This document shows, piece by piece, positions 41,815 to 51,654 of a stretch of 64,000 bases of DNA (positions within the stretch are counted from its first letter, which is position 1; every line of letters begins with the position of its first letter). The translations under genes and the position numbers were made by a program. The notes under the pieces were generated by a model. That model saw only the letters and a list, made by a program, of their open reading frames with translations. It searched no databases and was not told the DNA's origin. The DNA is from Hippopus hippopus. Taxonomy: Eukaryota > Mollusca > Bivalvia > Cardiida > Cardiidae. The stretch spans positions 4,654,132 to 4,718,131 of the forward strand of contig OX328103.1 of assembly GCA_946811185.2 (NCBI GenBank), written 5' to 3'.

Positions 41815-43130
41815 ATCACCAAATATAGAGACCGAAATGTAAACAATTATAATACATGTATATACTCAGTAGTCTACATGTGACACTACGAGTAATTCTC
41901 TCTTATCAAGAGTCCATTTACTCCAAAATAAAGCAATAGTGGTTAAACTTTCGGCGGTTTAGAGGCCAATGTCGACTGAAATGTATGAACAAATCTTGTA
42001 TTACATGTATATTCAGTACATGACTGACTACAAAAGTACTCGACATCTACATGAATAGAAATAATGATTTAGTCGTCGGTGGTATAGCGACTAATGGAGA
42101 CCCAAATGTAAAAACGTATAATATTTTTACGAAGTACATGACTAATGATACTCATACGCAGTGTCTATATATAGCTATAGCAAGTTAGTCTTCTGCAGTA
42201 TAGCAACTCTGATTATTTGACTATAGCAACAGCGCCCTCGCTGTCGGCATTATAGTAAATTATGTTGACCGAAATGTAAATACTTATAAATCAAGTACAT
42301 GTATACTCAGTACATGGTTGCCTTCGCTCCTACCCTCTGTACGTATATAATTATAATGATTAGCCAACGGTGGTATAGCGACTTAATAGCGACCGAAATA
42401 TAATTTAATTTAATACATGTAATGCATGTTTCTCAGTACATGACTGCCTACACTCGTACCCAGCGTCTATACGTATACAAGTATGTAGCAATAGTGATGT
42501 AGCCGTCAGTTGTATAGCGACTTAAGGCAGCTGAAATGTAAATAGTTACCATATTCCGAAGGCAACGTGACTCTCCGCGCTCATACCTTGCCTCTATGAA
42601 CGGCAATAATACTTTTATAGCGACTTTTAGCGAACGAATCTTAAATAATTATTGTACATAAATTATATGCCCATTACATGACTGACTACAATAACATTGT
42701 AGCCGTCGGCTGTGTAGCGACTTATCCAAACGAAATGTAAATAGCTATAATACATGTATTATGACCGAATGACCTTGTATGCACTATTATGTGGCGTCTT
42801 AACCCTATACCAAACAATTCCGTGTTTTAATTACTATGGGATGGAAGGCATGTAGAAACCATTTTGGGAAAAGGAGATTATGCTTGAAAACAGCATTTTC
42901 TCCTTTTCCACAATGTTTTCTTACCTTTCAAAGACAACCCCTACAATTCTAGCCACATTTAATTTGTCATCTGCAAAGACTTTCGATTTGGATGAGTAGA
43001 ACAGTTCTTTGTTTTGTAAAGGATAAATTTGCAATTTGTACATGACTATCTACGTCCGAAACCAGACTGTCTTAAAGCCATGGCGATGAAGCCGTCGGTG
43101 GTGTAGCGACTTGGTTTGGAGTGTAATTAC
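41815..43130 (+). repeat. old degenerate tandem array, split by an H1
   Basis: GTAGCCGTCGG-TGGTATAGCGACT and ACCGAAATGTAAATA recur near 41950, 42074, 42240, 42360, 42500, 42703 and 43085, often with TACATGTATACTCAGTACATG. Spacing is roughly 110-200 bp. The H1 at 42799-43026 interrupts it. Confidence 0.75.
42799..43026 (+). repeat. H1 element
   Basis: TTAACCCTATACCAAACAATTCC, apex ATGCTTGAAAACAGCAT, right CTTTGTTTTGTAAAGGATAA. Confidence 0.8.
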
Positions 43131-43260
43131 TGACGAGTCGCCATCTTATGGTAGAGTATTTAGGAATATTTAAATAATTCAAACTTGCAAAAATTAGAAT
43201 CAGCTGCCTTATTTTGAAGTGTGAGAACCAAATATGTAGGGATACAAGTCAGTCTCTCAC

Positions 43261-43493
43261 ATGAACTCTTTACCAAACGACAAAAATTTCGACTCTACCA
43301 AATTCAAAGCATTTGCAGACGACACATGAAATATAGTTCAAATGGTGATTACTGTCTTCGATAGTGTAGAAAACATCGTGGGAAAAAGGAGAAAATGCTG
43401 GTTACCAGCATTTTCTCCTTTTTTCTACAGCGTTTTCAAAGGGCTTCTTTTTTAGAGTCGTTTAAAACTCGGGAATCTGTGGTGAAGGGTTAA
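43261..43493 (-). mobile_element. H1 MITE, full length
   Basis: GAACTCTTTACCAAACGAC, clean apex near 43395-43425, right AATCTGTGGTGAAGGGTTAA. Confidence 0.85.
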
Positions 43494-43495
43494 AG

Positions 43496-43640
43496 CTTCT
43501 GTTTCGAATCACGTGCTGCAAGTGGTGGGTGGGGATCAATCTTTAGAGCTGCCCACGTCATGGTGTTAAGTACTATTAAGTTTCCAGGAAGTAGCCATCG
43601 TTGTAAGTGCTTGTTTCTTCATCGATGTAAAATGAATTCA
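43496..43640 (+). repeat. SINE3-like retroposon
   Basis: Follows the H1 directly: TTCGAATCACGTGC (B-box-like), CCAGGAAGTAGCCATCG, GTAAGTGCTTGTTTC, CATCGATGTAAAATGAA. Confidence 0.6.
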
Positions 43641-43667
43641 TGAAGATTCAAATATGAAATAAGAAAG

Positions 43668-43941
43668 GAGTCATGCTGTGTGCAAAGCAGCTTAAATCAT
43701 CTGCAAAAAATTATCGACCAAGGTCAACCTGTGCAGTCCACCCAGTCCGCCCAGGCTTACCTGGGTCGAAACTTTGTGCTTTTGGTCAATGTGATGCATG
43801 CCAAAGGACCAGTCTACCTTATGATTTAATCGGTTTTTAGGCAAAATAAATTTTATGAATCCTTATAAGTATGTGATGACTTGCTTTGTATAACGTATCA
43901 CGGAGATGCATTAAACCCCATTTTGCCAGAGCATAGCTCAA
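43668..43941 (-). repeat. H2 element, apex altered
   Basis: GGAGTCATGCTGTGTGC, then CAACCTGTGCAGTCCACCC and CCGCCCAGGCTTACC, right GCCAGAGCATAGCTC. Confidence 0.8.
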
Positions 43942-43961
43942 ACGTATCATAAATCTTCCTC

Positions 43962-44002
43962 AAAAACAGTGTAGCAACTAGAACTGCTGCTACACTGTTT
44001 TT
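43962..44002. repeat. isolated 15-bp perfect inverted repeat
   Basis: AAAAACAGTGTAGCA and TGCTACACTGTTTTT with an 11-base loop. Not part of H1-H5 as far as I can see, though ACAGTGTAG is shared with H3. Confidence 0.7.
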
Positions 44003-44162
44003 ACACGACGTGTCCGTTTCCAGCAAATACCTAAACTTGACCGAGATCTAAACAGTACTTTGTTCTAGTTGATGCCCTTTTGATACTAGTAATCAAGATT
44101 TCACGACATTTTTGCACGAAAACACTAGAGAGGGGTCTGTCAGCAAAAAAGGGGACCACGAC

Positions 44163-44395
44163 ATGATTAATTGATTGATTGATTGATTAATGTTTTAGGA
44201 CATTTTCAACATTATATCAGTCATATCACAGCGACAGCTCACTTATTCATGTTTGTCCTGTGTTATCAGTACCACGCTAAAGCTCTAAAGTGTTTTGCCC
44301 AAGGACAACCCATGAAAGGCCAAGTTTTTCGCGTAGGGTGCCTCCAGGTTACGCATCCTGCACCTTACCACTGAGCCAACGAAGGAACACGGGAT
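44163..44395 (-). mobile_element. SINE2, minus orientation
   Basis: (GATT)n tail at left, TTTTCAACATTATATCAGTC, CAGCGACAGCTCAC, head on the minus strand with TGGCTCAGTGGTAAGGTGC. Confidence 0.75.
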
Positions 44396-44532
44396 TTCTT
44401 CAACATACACAAACACATTCAACTGTCTCAAAAATTCATAAAAATTATCTATTTCACCTCCATGTTGATGTAGTCTGATCTTGATCTATGCCTTTTTGAA
44501 AGGCCTGTCTAGCTGTCAATTTCAATACTAAT

Positions 44533-44595
44533 ACAATACATGTTCTGTCGATGCGCCTTAAAACACCAATTAATAATAATAATAACAATACATGT
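44533..44595 (+). mobile_element. 41-bp LINE 3' end insertion with perfect target duplication
   Basis: Target duplication ACAATACATGT at 44533-44543 and 44585-44595. Between them 44544-44584 is TCTGTCGATGCGCC, TTAAAACACC, AATTAATAATAATAATA: the last bases of the I-type LINE. Confidence 0.92.
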
Positions 44596-44618
44596 AAGTG
44601 CAGATATATTCCACTCTC

Positions 44619-44832
44619 TAACACTTTACCAGACAACAATATTTTAGACATCGAAATCGTATGCATTTGCAGACGATAAACTGAACGTGATTTAAATAAG
44701 TCATTTGTCTATCATTATTTGGGAGAAAACATTGTAGGAACAGGAGAAAATGCTGTCTACCAGCATTTTCTCCTTTTCCCCACAATGTTTTCTATAGCTT
44801 TTCTCTTTCGGATCATTAAAACTGTATAGATA
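44619..44832 (-). repeat. H1 element
   Basis: ACACTTTACCAGACAACAATATT, apex AATGCTGTCTACCAGCATT, right CATTAAAACTGTATAG. Confidence 0.8.
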
Positions 44833-44945
44833 AGTAAAAGGTTAAGCGGAAAAAAAAAGTGAAAATTCATTTTATCCTTTTCCCACAATGTTTTTAGAGC
44901 ATTTCTTTTTAGGGTCATAGATAAGTAAAAGCATAAGCGAAGAAA
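44786..44945 (-). repeat. tandem duplication of an H1 L half
   Basis: ATAGATAAGTAAAAG at 44825 and again near 44920, each preceded by CCCACAATGTTTT. Confidence 0.6.
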
Positions 44946-46209
44946 GAAAGGACTGATAGTACGCATGCGCAAGGAAAGTGTCAAAATGCGCGCAGTGTCT
45001 CCCCCTTTTTTATGACAAGGTGCTAAGTCGCACACGTAAAGAATGTGCACTGTTACTTATGCGATTGACGTAAATCTACCATAAGGGGCTCTTGGATACT
45101 AGAACTTTAAGTGCACGTCAGGAAATGAACACTTGCGATTTCAGGAAAGAAACAGTTTTGTGACTAAGAACGAATTAGATAATCAAAGCACTGACAGCAC
45201 TGTCGAGGTGGGGGTGCGTTTAATCCAACTCAAGTTGAAATCCGTCTGTTATACCAAGTAATAAGCATGTAGTGCTGCATTATATACCTGAAAGAATTAT
45301 ATGCCAGGAAGACACATATTTCTGTAATTAGCTAAATGCCCGTCTGAAGTTAGAAGTTTCACATACAAGTGTTCATGGGTAAGCTTACAGCGGATATCCA
45401 AAGATTACATGCACTAGAAATGTTTATGCTCATGAACCCCATGTTTAAGTCTGGATAAACTTTACACATACATGTTCGACTTTATGAGACTACGAGTAGA
45501 TTGGAGACTTCACATATCAGTTAGGATCACATTTGTCAAGATGTCAAGGGTCACATGCACTTGATCTTTTTTTGTTACGTGGACAGAAAAATCAAAGCTG
45601 TCCGTGGAAGACATCTGTTTTGAAGAAAAGAAATATCTATTTAGTTTTAGTGTTAAATTTTATACTCAGATGTGTTGAACATTCAAAGTGAAGCAAGAGT
45701 TGTCTCATTTTACCTCTTTGTTCCAAAACTTTGTCATTGATGCTTAACAAATTATGTCTTCTGCTGAAAAAAATGTTTGGAAATATTGTATAAAAAACTG
45801 TTTGTCAGTGTTTATTGATATATTGTATGAATGATCCTTGAGTAGACCTCCTTTGCATCCATTGCTACCTTGGCATGTAAAAAATGACTTTTTTTTTTGG
45901 GAGGGGGGCTGGGTATATAGGGTAGGGGCTTGGCTTATTTTCTATATGAAATTTTATTGCAATACAGGCATTTATCATTACATATTATATAATGTAATAT
46001 GTAATATTATACATATCATTTATAAAGACAAGTGGTGTAGTAGTACATGTCCATCAAGTCAATTGTTTCCACATTGCCAAAAACTTCTCTTCAGTTCGAC
46101 GTGAAGGTTAGTGTTCCTTATTAAGTTTTTATGTCGCTTTCCCTACTTAACTTTTCAAAATGTCGCTGTTCCAGCAGGACTATTTGTTTGAACGTCTGTT
46201 TGTTTCGTG
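44946..46209. other. unassigned stretch, about 1.26 kb
   Basis: Longest stretch without a placed repeat. Contains an AT palindrome at 45975-46013 (ATTACATATTATATAATGTAAT) and a G-rich tract at 45899-45925. No frame with recognisable homology. Confidence 0.35.
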
Positions 46210-46395
46210 TTTTACGCCGTTTCTACATTATATCAGTTATATCGAGGCGGCCAGTGCAGCCGGGCATTGGAAAAATATTGTGTGCAGCACCGGTAGAAAA
46301 TACCCTAAAACAGCATGGATAGGTGCTCTGGCCTCCGCGATATAACTGAAATAATGCTGAAAACGGCGTTTAACACACAATAAACAAACAAAAGA
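46210..46395. repeat. two SINE1 3' ends, head to head
   Basis: 46210-46265 is the inverted SINE1 3' end (TTTTACGCCGTTTC, CGGCCAGTGCA); 46270-46395 is the direct one (AAAATATTGTGTGCAG, TATAACTGAAATAATGC, GGCGTTTAACAC). Confidence 0.75.
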
Positions 46396-46609
46396 ACAGT
46401 CTGCCACAAACCCCCTTTTCAGGCCTTTCAGTTCTTTGATTAGTACTGCAATAAATGTCCACCCTGAATCTCAAGCAGGCAAAAGGTTTGTAAAGGTTAT
46501 TTTAATACCGGGGTAGCGAAGCAACAATGATGTTCATGTCATAGATAATATATTTCAACAATGTTAGTTTACATTTTGTAATCCTACTCCTAAGCATTTT
46601 TTTTTTAAC

Positions 46610-46872
46610 CCGCCCGGGTGGCTCAGTGGTGAGCGTGTCGGGCTCATGACCTGGTGATTGTGAGTTCGATACCCGGTTGAGGCGAACTTTCTTTCCGGCG
46701 TATTTTCGCCTCTCACCTCTGCTGAAGCATGTGAGAAAAGTAGTCGGTGGCTTTGGAAAGAAAGTTGTGTTAGTACTGGAGTGAGAAAGCCAGGAAACAC
46801 ATGTGCGTCACCGACCGCCATGATATGACCTTAGCTGTTAAAGTGGCGTTAAACCCCAATGCAACCAACCAA
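46610..46872 (+). mobile_element. SINE4 (tRNA-headed)
   Basis: Head GGGTGGCTCAGTGGTGAGCG, anticodon-like CTCATGA, B-box GAGTTCGATACCC. Body CATGTGAGAAAAGTAGTCGG; 3' GGCGTTAAACCCCAATGC then (AACC)n. The acceptor stem does not pair, so this is not a functional tRNA gene. Confidence 0.8.
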
Positions 46873-46915
46873 CCATAAGCATTTTAGGCTTATCCGTGGC
46901 AGCTTTGTGCAGTAA

Positions 46916-47153
46916 AACCTTTTACCAAACGATCCAATGTTTTAAGTTTCCTGAAAAAAAAAAAAAAACGACTTCAAAAAACATTGTGGGAAAAGGAGAA
47001 AATGCTGGTTACCAGCATTTTCTCTTTTTCCCAAAATGTTTTAAACCCTTCTTAGTGAAATCCGATCATTTGAGCCACTTTAAATTTTCGTCTGCAAATT
47101 CTTTTAATATGGAGCAGTATAAAAATGTTTCCGAGTCGTCTGGTTGAAACTTA
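46916..47153 (+). mobile_element. H1 MITE
   Basis: CTTTTACCAAACGATCC, clean apex, R half, GTCGTCTGGTTGAAACTTAA. Confidence 0.8.
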
Positions 47154-47384
47154 ACTCTTTACAACACAAACTCGGGGTTTAACAATTCTGAGATAAAAAG
47201 CTTTTGAAATCATTGTGGGAAAAGGAGAAAGTGTTGGTAATCAACATTTTCTCCTTTTCGCACGATGCTTTCTTTTTTAACCTTTTTAAAGACAAAGTTC
47301 ACAATTTGAGTCAAATTCATTTGATCGTCTGCAAATACTTTCAATATGGATGAGTCTAAAATTTTGTCGTTTGGTAAAGATTTA
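47154..47384 (+). mobile_element. H1 MITE, directly adjacent copy
   Basis: CTCTTTACAACACAAACTCGG, apex AAGTGTTGGTAATCAACATTTT (paired changes G/C to A.. on both arms), GTCGTTTGGTAAAGATTTAA. It shares the TTAA boundary with the previous copy. Confidence 0.8.
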
Positions 47385-47526
47385 AGGCATTCTAGCAAAT
47401 ATGAATATAAAATTGTTATAAACAATTTTTCCTTTATTGTCCACAAGATGTTTTGGTGTCGCTTCGTATCAAACTTATTTATTACATATGAAATCATATG
47501 ACATATCAAATGGATTTTGCGTAGTA

Positions 47527-47722
47527 ATGTATAGGATTCGTAATTTTGAGGCCCCAGATTCAATCCTCATTCGAAGCACTGGATTTTTCGTAGAATAGAC
47601 CATGGACAAGACACTTCAGAGCCTAGTACCAGTGAAACCCAGGATATAAATGAGTATGTGAGCTGTCGCGGTGATACGACTGAAATAATGCTGACAGCAG
47701 CGTAAAAAACACAATCAATCAA
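47527..47722 (+). mobile_element. SINE2
   Basis: GGATTCGTAATTTTGAGGCCCC, CATGGACAAGACACTTCAG, GTGAGCTGTCGCGGTGATACG, AATAATGCTGACAGC, tail (AATC)n. Confidence 0.75.
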
Positions 47723-47850
47723 TAAATGAATGAATGAATGAATCAGTCAGTCAGTCAATCAGTCTGTCAGTTTATTGGTCGGTCGGTCCGTCTGCCCGTC
47801 CGTCCGTCGGTCGGTCGGTCGGTCGGTCGGTCCGTCCATCCATCCATCCA
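47706..47850 (+). repeat. composite microsatellite growing from a SINE tail
   Basis: AATC units pass to AATG, CAGT, GGTC, GTCC and CATC units in order. Confidence 0.85.
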
Positions 47851-47887
47851 AGATTGTCATATCCTATCAGCTCTATGCCAAGCTTTA

Positions 47888-47952
47888 TATAGTGACAGAA
47901 TCAAGATCAGACAACACAGAATGCATGATTTAATCTCGGATCCATACTTTAC
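47888..47952. repeat. H3 hairpin, eroded
   Basis: ACAGAATCAAGATCAGACAAC against ATGATTTAATCTCGGATCC. Confidence 0.55.
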
Positions 47953-48101
47953 GAAATCGAACGAGAATATTGCATGAGTCCAATATAAACATTAAATTAG
48001 TCAAGTCAATTAAACCTTTAAAATACCATAAAGTGTAAAGTCATGTTTGCCCAAAAGACCACCTGGATTAAACAAACCACTGTTTCAATCGTTAAGGGCA
48101 G

Positions 48102-48195
48102 AGCCCCGGTAGCTCAGTCGGTAGTGTACAGGATCTGAGAACAGGGGATCGCTGGTTCGATGCCCGGCTCGGCCAATTTCTTTTCCGAGGACTGA
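48102..48195 (+). repeat. SINE1 5' head
   Basis: A-box CCCGGTAGCTCAGTCGGTAG, B-box TGGTTCGATGCCCGGC, then AATTTCTTTTCCGAGGACTG. The rest is missing. Confidence 0.75.
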
Positions 48196-48239
48196 TGATA
48201 GTATGAGTGTAAAATATGACAAGTATTAGATTTTCACTT

Positions 48240-48312
48240 ATAAACATTGTAGAAAAAAGAGAAAACACTCGTGACAAACATTTTCTCCTTTTGCCTCGGT
48301 GTTTTTCAAAAG
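48240..48312 (-). repeat. H1 hairpin fragment
   Basis: AACATTGTAGAAAAAAGAG, apex ACACTCGTGACAAACATT. Confidence 0.6.
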
Positions 48313-48445
48313 TGGTCAACTTTACGACAGAAATATGTCGTCCACAGATAGCAAGACTGTCAACATAGATATTCGGTACAGGCTGAAAGTAGCTGTCACG
48401 TTAGGACACAAGGGGGATATCAAAAGGTTTTTAGCCTCACATAGG

Positions 48446-48640
48446 AACAAGAAATATCTTTAAAGAAGACAGACGGCGTAAATTTGCCCGCAAATAGCCA
48501 GGGGCCCTTAGAACAAACATGTCCACATTTTTGACCAATCACAAATGTCTGATTTTTCATTTGTTATCAGTACCAAAAAGTAGGTCAAAAGCTAGCACAT
48601 TCAGTAAGTCAATCAATCAATCAATCAATCAATCAATTTA
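48446..48640 (+). repeat. repeat R8, copy a, with (AATC)n tail
   Basis: ACAAGAAATATCTTTAAAGAAG, GACGGCGTAAATTTGCCC, AACATGTCCACATTTTTGACC, AAGTAGGTCAAAAGC, then AATCAATC. Confidence 0.7.
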
Positions 48641-48719
48641 TTTGATAACGCACTTGGGGTATGCCAGTTCAACAACTTGTGACTAAATAATTACAGCCAG
48701 CAGTATGATCCGATATGTG

Positions 48720-48940
48720 TAGTGAATTCTGGAACTCGTAACCTGGAGGCCCTGGGTTCGAGCCGCACTCAATCCACTCGGTTTATCGTTGGAGTGTCCG
48801 TGGGCAAAATACCTAAGAGTTCTGGCCTAGTACTGGTAAAATCCAGGAAAATATGAATTTGTGAGCCGTCGCCGTGATATGACTGAAAGAATATTGAAAG
48901 CGGCGTAAAACGCCATTCGATCAATCAATCAATCAATCAA
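48720..48940 (+). mobile_element. SINE2
   Basis: CTCGTAACCTGGAGGCCC, B-box GGGTTCGAGCCGC, GTGAGCCGTCGCCGTGATATG, AAGCGGCGTAAAACGCC, tail (AATC)n. Confidence 0.8.
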
Positions 48941-49189
48941 TGATCCGACATGCAGCTGGTAGCTTACACGTTCGTGGACAGTGTAAAGCCTTGCCACTCT
49001 CTGTATGAGAAAAAAAAAAAAATGCCTGGGGCTCTAAACTTTTTGATAACCCCTCGTATACAGAAGTTGACAAGGACTTTTAAAAAAGTTCAGTGCATCT
49101 AAATAAACACCGAGGTTCGTGTAAACCAAAGAAGCGAATTATTTTGAGAGAAAATTTGATATGTTAATAACCTTGATTTGATGAAAATT

Positions 49190-49412
49190 ACAAAAAGTAT
49201 TGACCTAGGTCAGCCTGCGCAGTACGCGCAGGCTGACCTAGATCAATACCTTTTGCTGTTCATCAATTTTCTGCATTTCAAAGGACCAATGTACCTGATG
49301 ATTTAATCAGTTATACAAAATGGATTTTATGGATCCATAAATATGTGATGACTTGCATGGTATAACGCATCACGGAGATGCATTAAGCCCCTTTGTCACA
49401 GAGCATGGCCTA
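49190..49412 (-). repeat. H2 element, left end missing
   Basis: TAGGTCAGCCTGCGCAG/ACGCGCAGGCTGACCTA. Both arms carry a matching change (CCTAGGTC/GACCTAG). Right GTCACAGAGCATGGCC. Confidence 0.8.
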
Positions 49413-49496
49413 TCTATTATGTCCTTTGAAATTATTCTGAAAGAATTTACTTTACATTTAACGCTGGAAAAGTTCCATTTCACGTCCGTTGACGAG

Positions 49497-49670
49497 TGTG
49501 TTCGGCTTCACCGCTTTCCATTATGTTACAGTTACTTATAGGCGATTACTCAACCATTCGTTTGTATTCAGGTTTTCACCAGAACTAGGATGTGGCTCTG
49601 TAGTGCTTTGCGCAAGGGCAAATCACACGCAACGATTTCCGCCAGCCAGGATCGAATCTGTTTCGACAAC
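49497..49670 (-). repeat. possible SINE2-like fragment
   Basis: GTGCTTTGCGCAAGGGCAAA and AGGATCGAATCTGTTTC resemble the inverted SINE2 body and B-box. Weak. Confidence 0.35.
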
Positions 49671-49782
49671 TGATACTCCTGCCAACAAGGAAAATTCTAA
49701 CAGTCTCCGCATTTCAAACCAATCAGAAAATGTCATATTTACTTTCATACATAACTCTTATCATGCTAAATAAATTAAATAA

Positions 49783-49962
49783 AACTTTTAAGCCGGTTGT
49801 AAAAACCCGAATAATGTTATTTCAAACTTATTTTTGGAGAAAAATATTTCCTTATCGGACAGTGTAGAACCAAGATCAGACTGCAAGTTCTGTGCAGTTT
49901 GATCTTGATCTGCACTGTCCGCAATAGGTCATTGAGTCGTGCTTAGCAGCCTCAGGGTTAAC
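49783..49962 (+). mobile_element. H3 long-form element
   Basis: ACTTTTAAGCCGGTTGTAAAA, TGTTATTTCAAACTT, hairpin 49856-49922, GCAGCCTCAGGGTTAA. Confidence 0.8.
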
Positions 49963-50252
49963 ACGCTGCACTAGGTAGCGCAGTCGGTTGCGTACAGGAT
50001 TCGAATCCAGGGGATCGCTGGTTTGAATCCCCAGTCAGACTAATTTCTTTCCTAGGATTGATGATAGTCATTGCGACAGGATTCGTTCCTCTCTCACTTC
50101 TGATCTTTGTTTCGACGATAGTTATATGGGAAAGCATCCAGTGCCTTGAGAAGAATATTGTGCGAAGTACGAGTGAAGGAAACTCCAGGAAAGCACAGAT
50201 AGGTACACTGGTCGCTGCGTTTGAGCTGCGATAATAAAACGGCGTTAAACAA
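49963..50252 (+). mobile_element. SINE1
   Basis: Head CTAGGTAGCGCAGTCGG, B-box GGTTTGAATCCCC, body ATATGGGAAAGCATCCAGTG, AAAACGGCGTTAAAC. Confidence 0.85.
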
Positions 50253-50425
50253 ATGAGCGAGGAGCAAACGAACGAACGAACCGACCGACGAACCGACCGA
50301 CCGACCAACCAACCAACCAGCAAACCAACCGAACAACCAACCAACCAACATACAAACAAACAAGCCAGCCAACAAGCCAGCCAGCCAGCCAACAAATCAA
50401 CCAACCAACCAATCGACCATACTTT
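50253..50425 (+). repeat. composite microsatellite after the SINE1 tail
   Basis: AACG, ACCG, AACC, AAAC and AGCC units in sequence. The tryptophan/glycine-rich minus frames are artefacts. Confidence 0.85.
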
Positions 50426-50457
50426 AACCCTGAACTGCTGACTAAATCAAACATTTC

Positions 50458-50625
50458 CAGCTTATTTTAAAGACCCAAAATACTATGTTTTCAAAACTTT
50501 TCCTGATAGAAAAATCTCACTCTAGCGAATAATAATGATCCACAACCAGACTGCATGTTTTTGCGCTGTCTGAGCTTGATCTACATTGTCCACAATAGCG
50601 CCTGTTGAACTGCCAAAGGATTGAA
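50458..50625 (+). repeat. H3 long-form element, diverged
   Basis: GCTTATTTTAAAGACCC, ATCCACAACCAGACTGCATG, GAGCTTGATCTACATTGTCC. Confidence 0.65.
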
Positions 50626-50629
50626 TGTC

Positions 50630-50914
50630 CCCAGCACGGTGCTAGAGCATAGGGTTTGAAATCCACTGGATTCTTGTTCTAAGTTCAAACTCGGTCTATA
50701 TTCTTACTGAGGAAAAATCGAAATCATTGCTACAGGAACCATTCTTTTTGCAACGCTGAATATCATATCGACTCACTCCAAGTGAGGAGCAGCCAGTGAC
50801 TTAGAAAGTCTATTGTGTATGGGGAGCTGGTATAAAAATAATGGGCCGATCGGAAGACTTGGATAGAGATGCAGCGACCTACTTTACCGACTGAAAATTG
50901 TTGTAAACAGAGTT

Positions 50915-50954
<40 letters not shown>

Positions 50955-50955
50955 C
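50630..50955 (+). mobile_element. SINE1, diverged, with (AC)n tail
   Basis: GCTAGAGCATAGGGTTTGAAATCC head, GAGGAGCAGCCAGTGAC, TAAACAGAGTTAAACACACAC. The tail is an (AC)n run at 50917-50950. Confidence 0.7.
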
Positions 50956-51035
50956 CCTAAACCGTCGTGAAAATTCAAAGGCAGGCTATACGATACAATC
51001 TTGACACAAACAAATCACTTTTATCGAAGTTTACA

Positions 51036-51280
51036 TATGAGCTATGCTCTGGCAAAAGGGGGCTTAATGCATCTCCATGATGCATGATACCATGCAAGTC
51101 GTCACATGATTACGGATCAATACAGTCCATCTCGTCTAAAAACCGACTTAGCCATGAGGTAAACTGGTCCTAGGACATACAGAAAATGGACCAATAGCGA
51201 AAAGTTTCGGCCTAGGTCAGCCTGCGCTGACTGCGCAGGCTGACCTGGGTCGATACTTTTCGCAGATGCATGGTTCATAC
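51036..51280 (+). repeat. H2 element, right end deleted
   Basis: ATGAGCTATGCTCTGGC, hairpin AGGTCAGCCTGCGCTG/CTGCGCAGGCTGACCT. GCAGATGCATGG joins TTCATAC, skipping the CCCCCTTTT part. Confidence 0.8.
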
Positions 51281-51467
51281 AAGTTTATCGCTCGCTCATC
51301 AATGCAAGGCTGTGAATGCTCCAGTAAACATCAGACGCTTCACCGACATTTTTTATCGCAAATGACCCTTACACCGCAGAATAATCCTCACAAATGTTTC
51401 ATTTTAGGTAAAAGACCCAAAACACTGCAATTTCTAATTTGCTTTTTATACAGAATGCTTCAGCAAA

Positions 51468-51536
51468 GCGAACAGTGTAGATCAAAGATCAGACTGCACG
51501 TTTTGTGCAGTCTGATCTTTGATCTACACTGTTCGC
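51468..51536. repeat. H3 hairpin with matched changes on both arms
   Basis: GCGAACAGTGTAGATCAAAG and its perfect inverse CTTTGATCTACACTGTTCGC. Relative to the usual arm, the G-to-A change and the extra AA/TT are on both sides. Confidence 0.9.
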
Positions 51537-51654
51537 AAAGGTAAGTAAAGTTGTAAAAGACGGTAAAAAGTGAAAAAAATGGGGAAGTTAAACGGGGATT
51601 TACCGGACTGTTCCCGGATCTATCATGTTCGGTCGATCAAAACAACATCTGCAG

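Noticed and set aside
46612..46684. tRNA gene with CAT anticodon
   Set aside because: A and B boxes are present but the acceptor stem does not pair and the sequence runs into a SINE body.
48102..48312. A single composite SINE1 with an H1 body
   Set aside because: The head and the H1 hairpin are separated by unrelated sequence; two truncated elements side by side explain it more simply.
50094..50454. Gly/Trp/Leu-rich membrane-like frames on the minus strand
   Set aside because: They translate the composite AACC/ACCG microsatellite next to a SINE tail.
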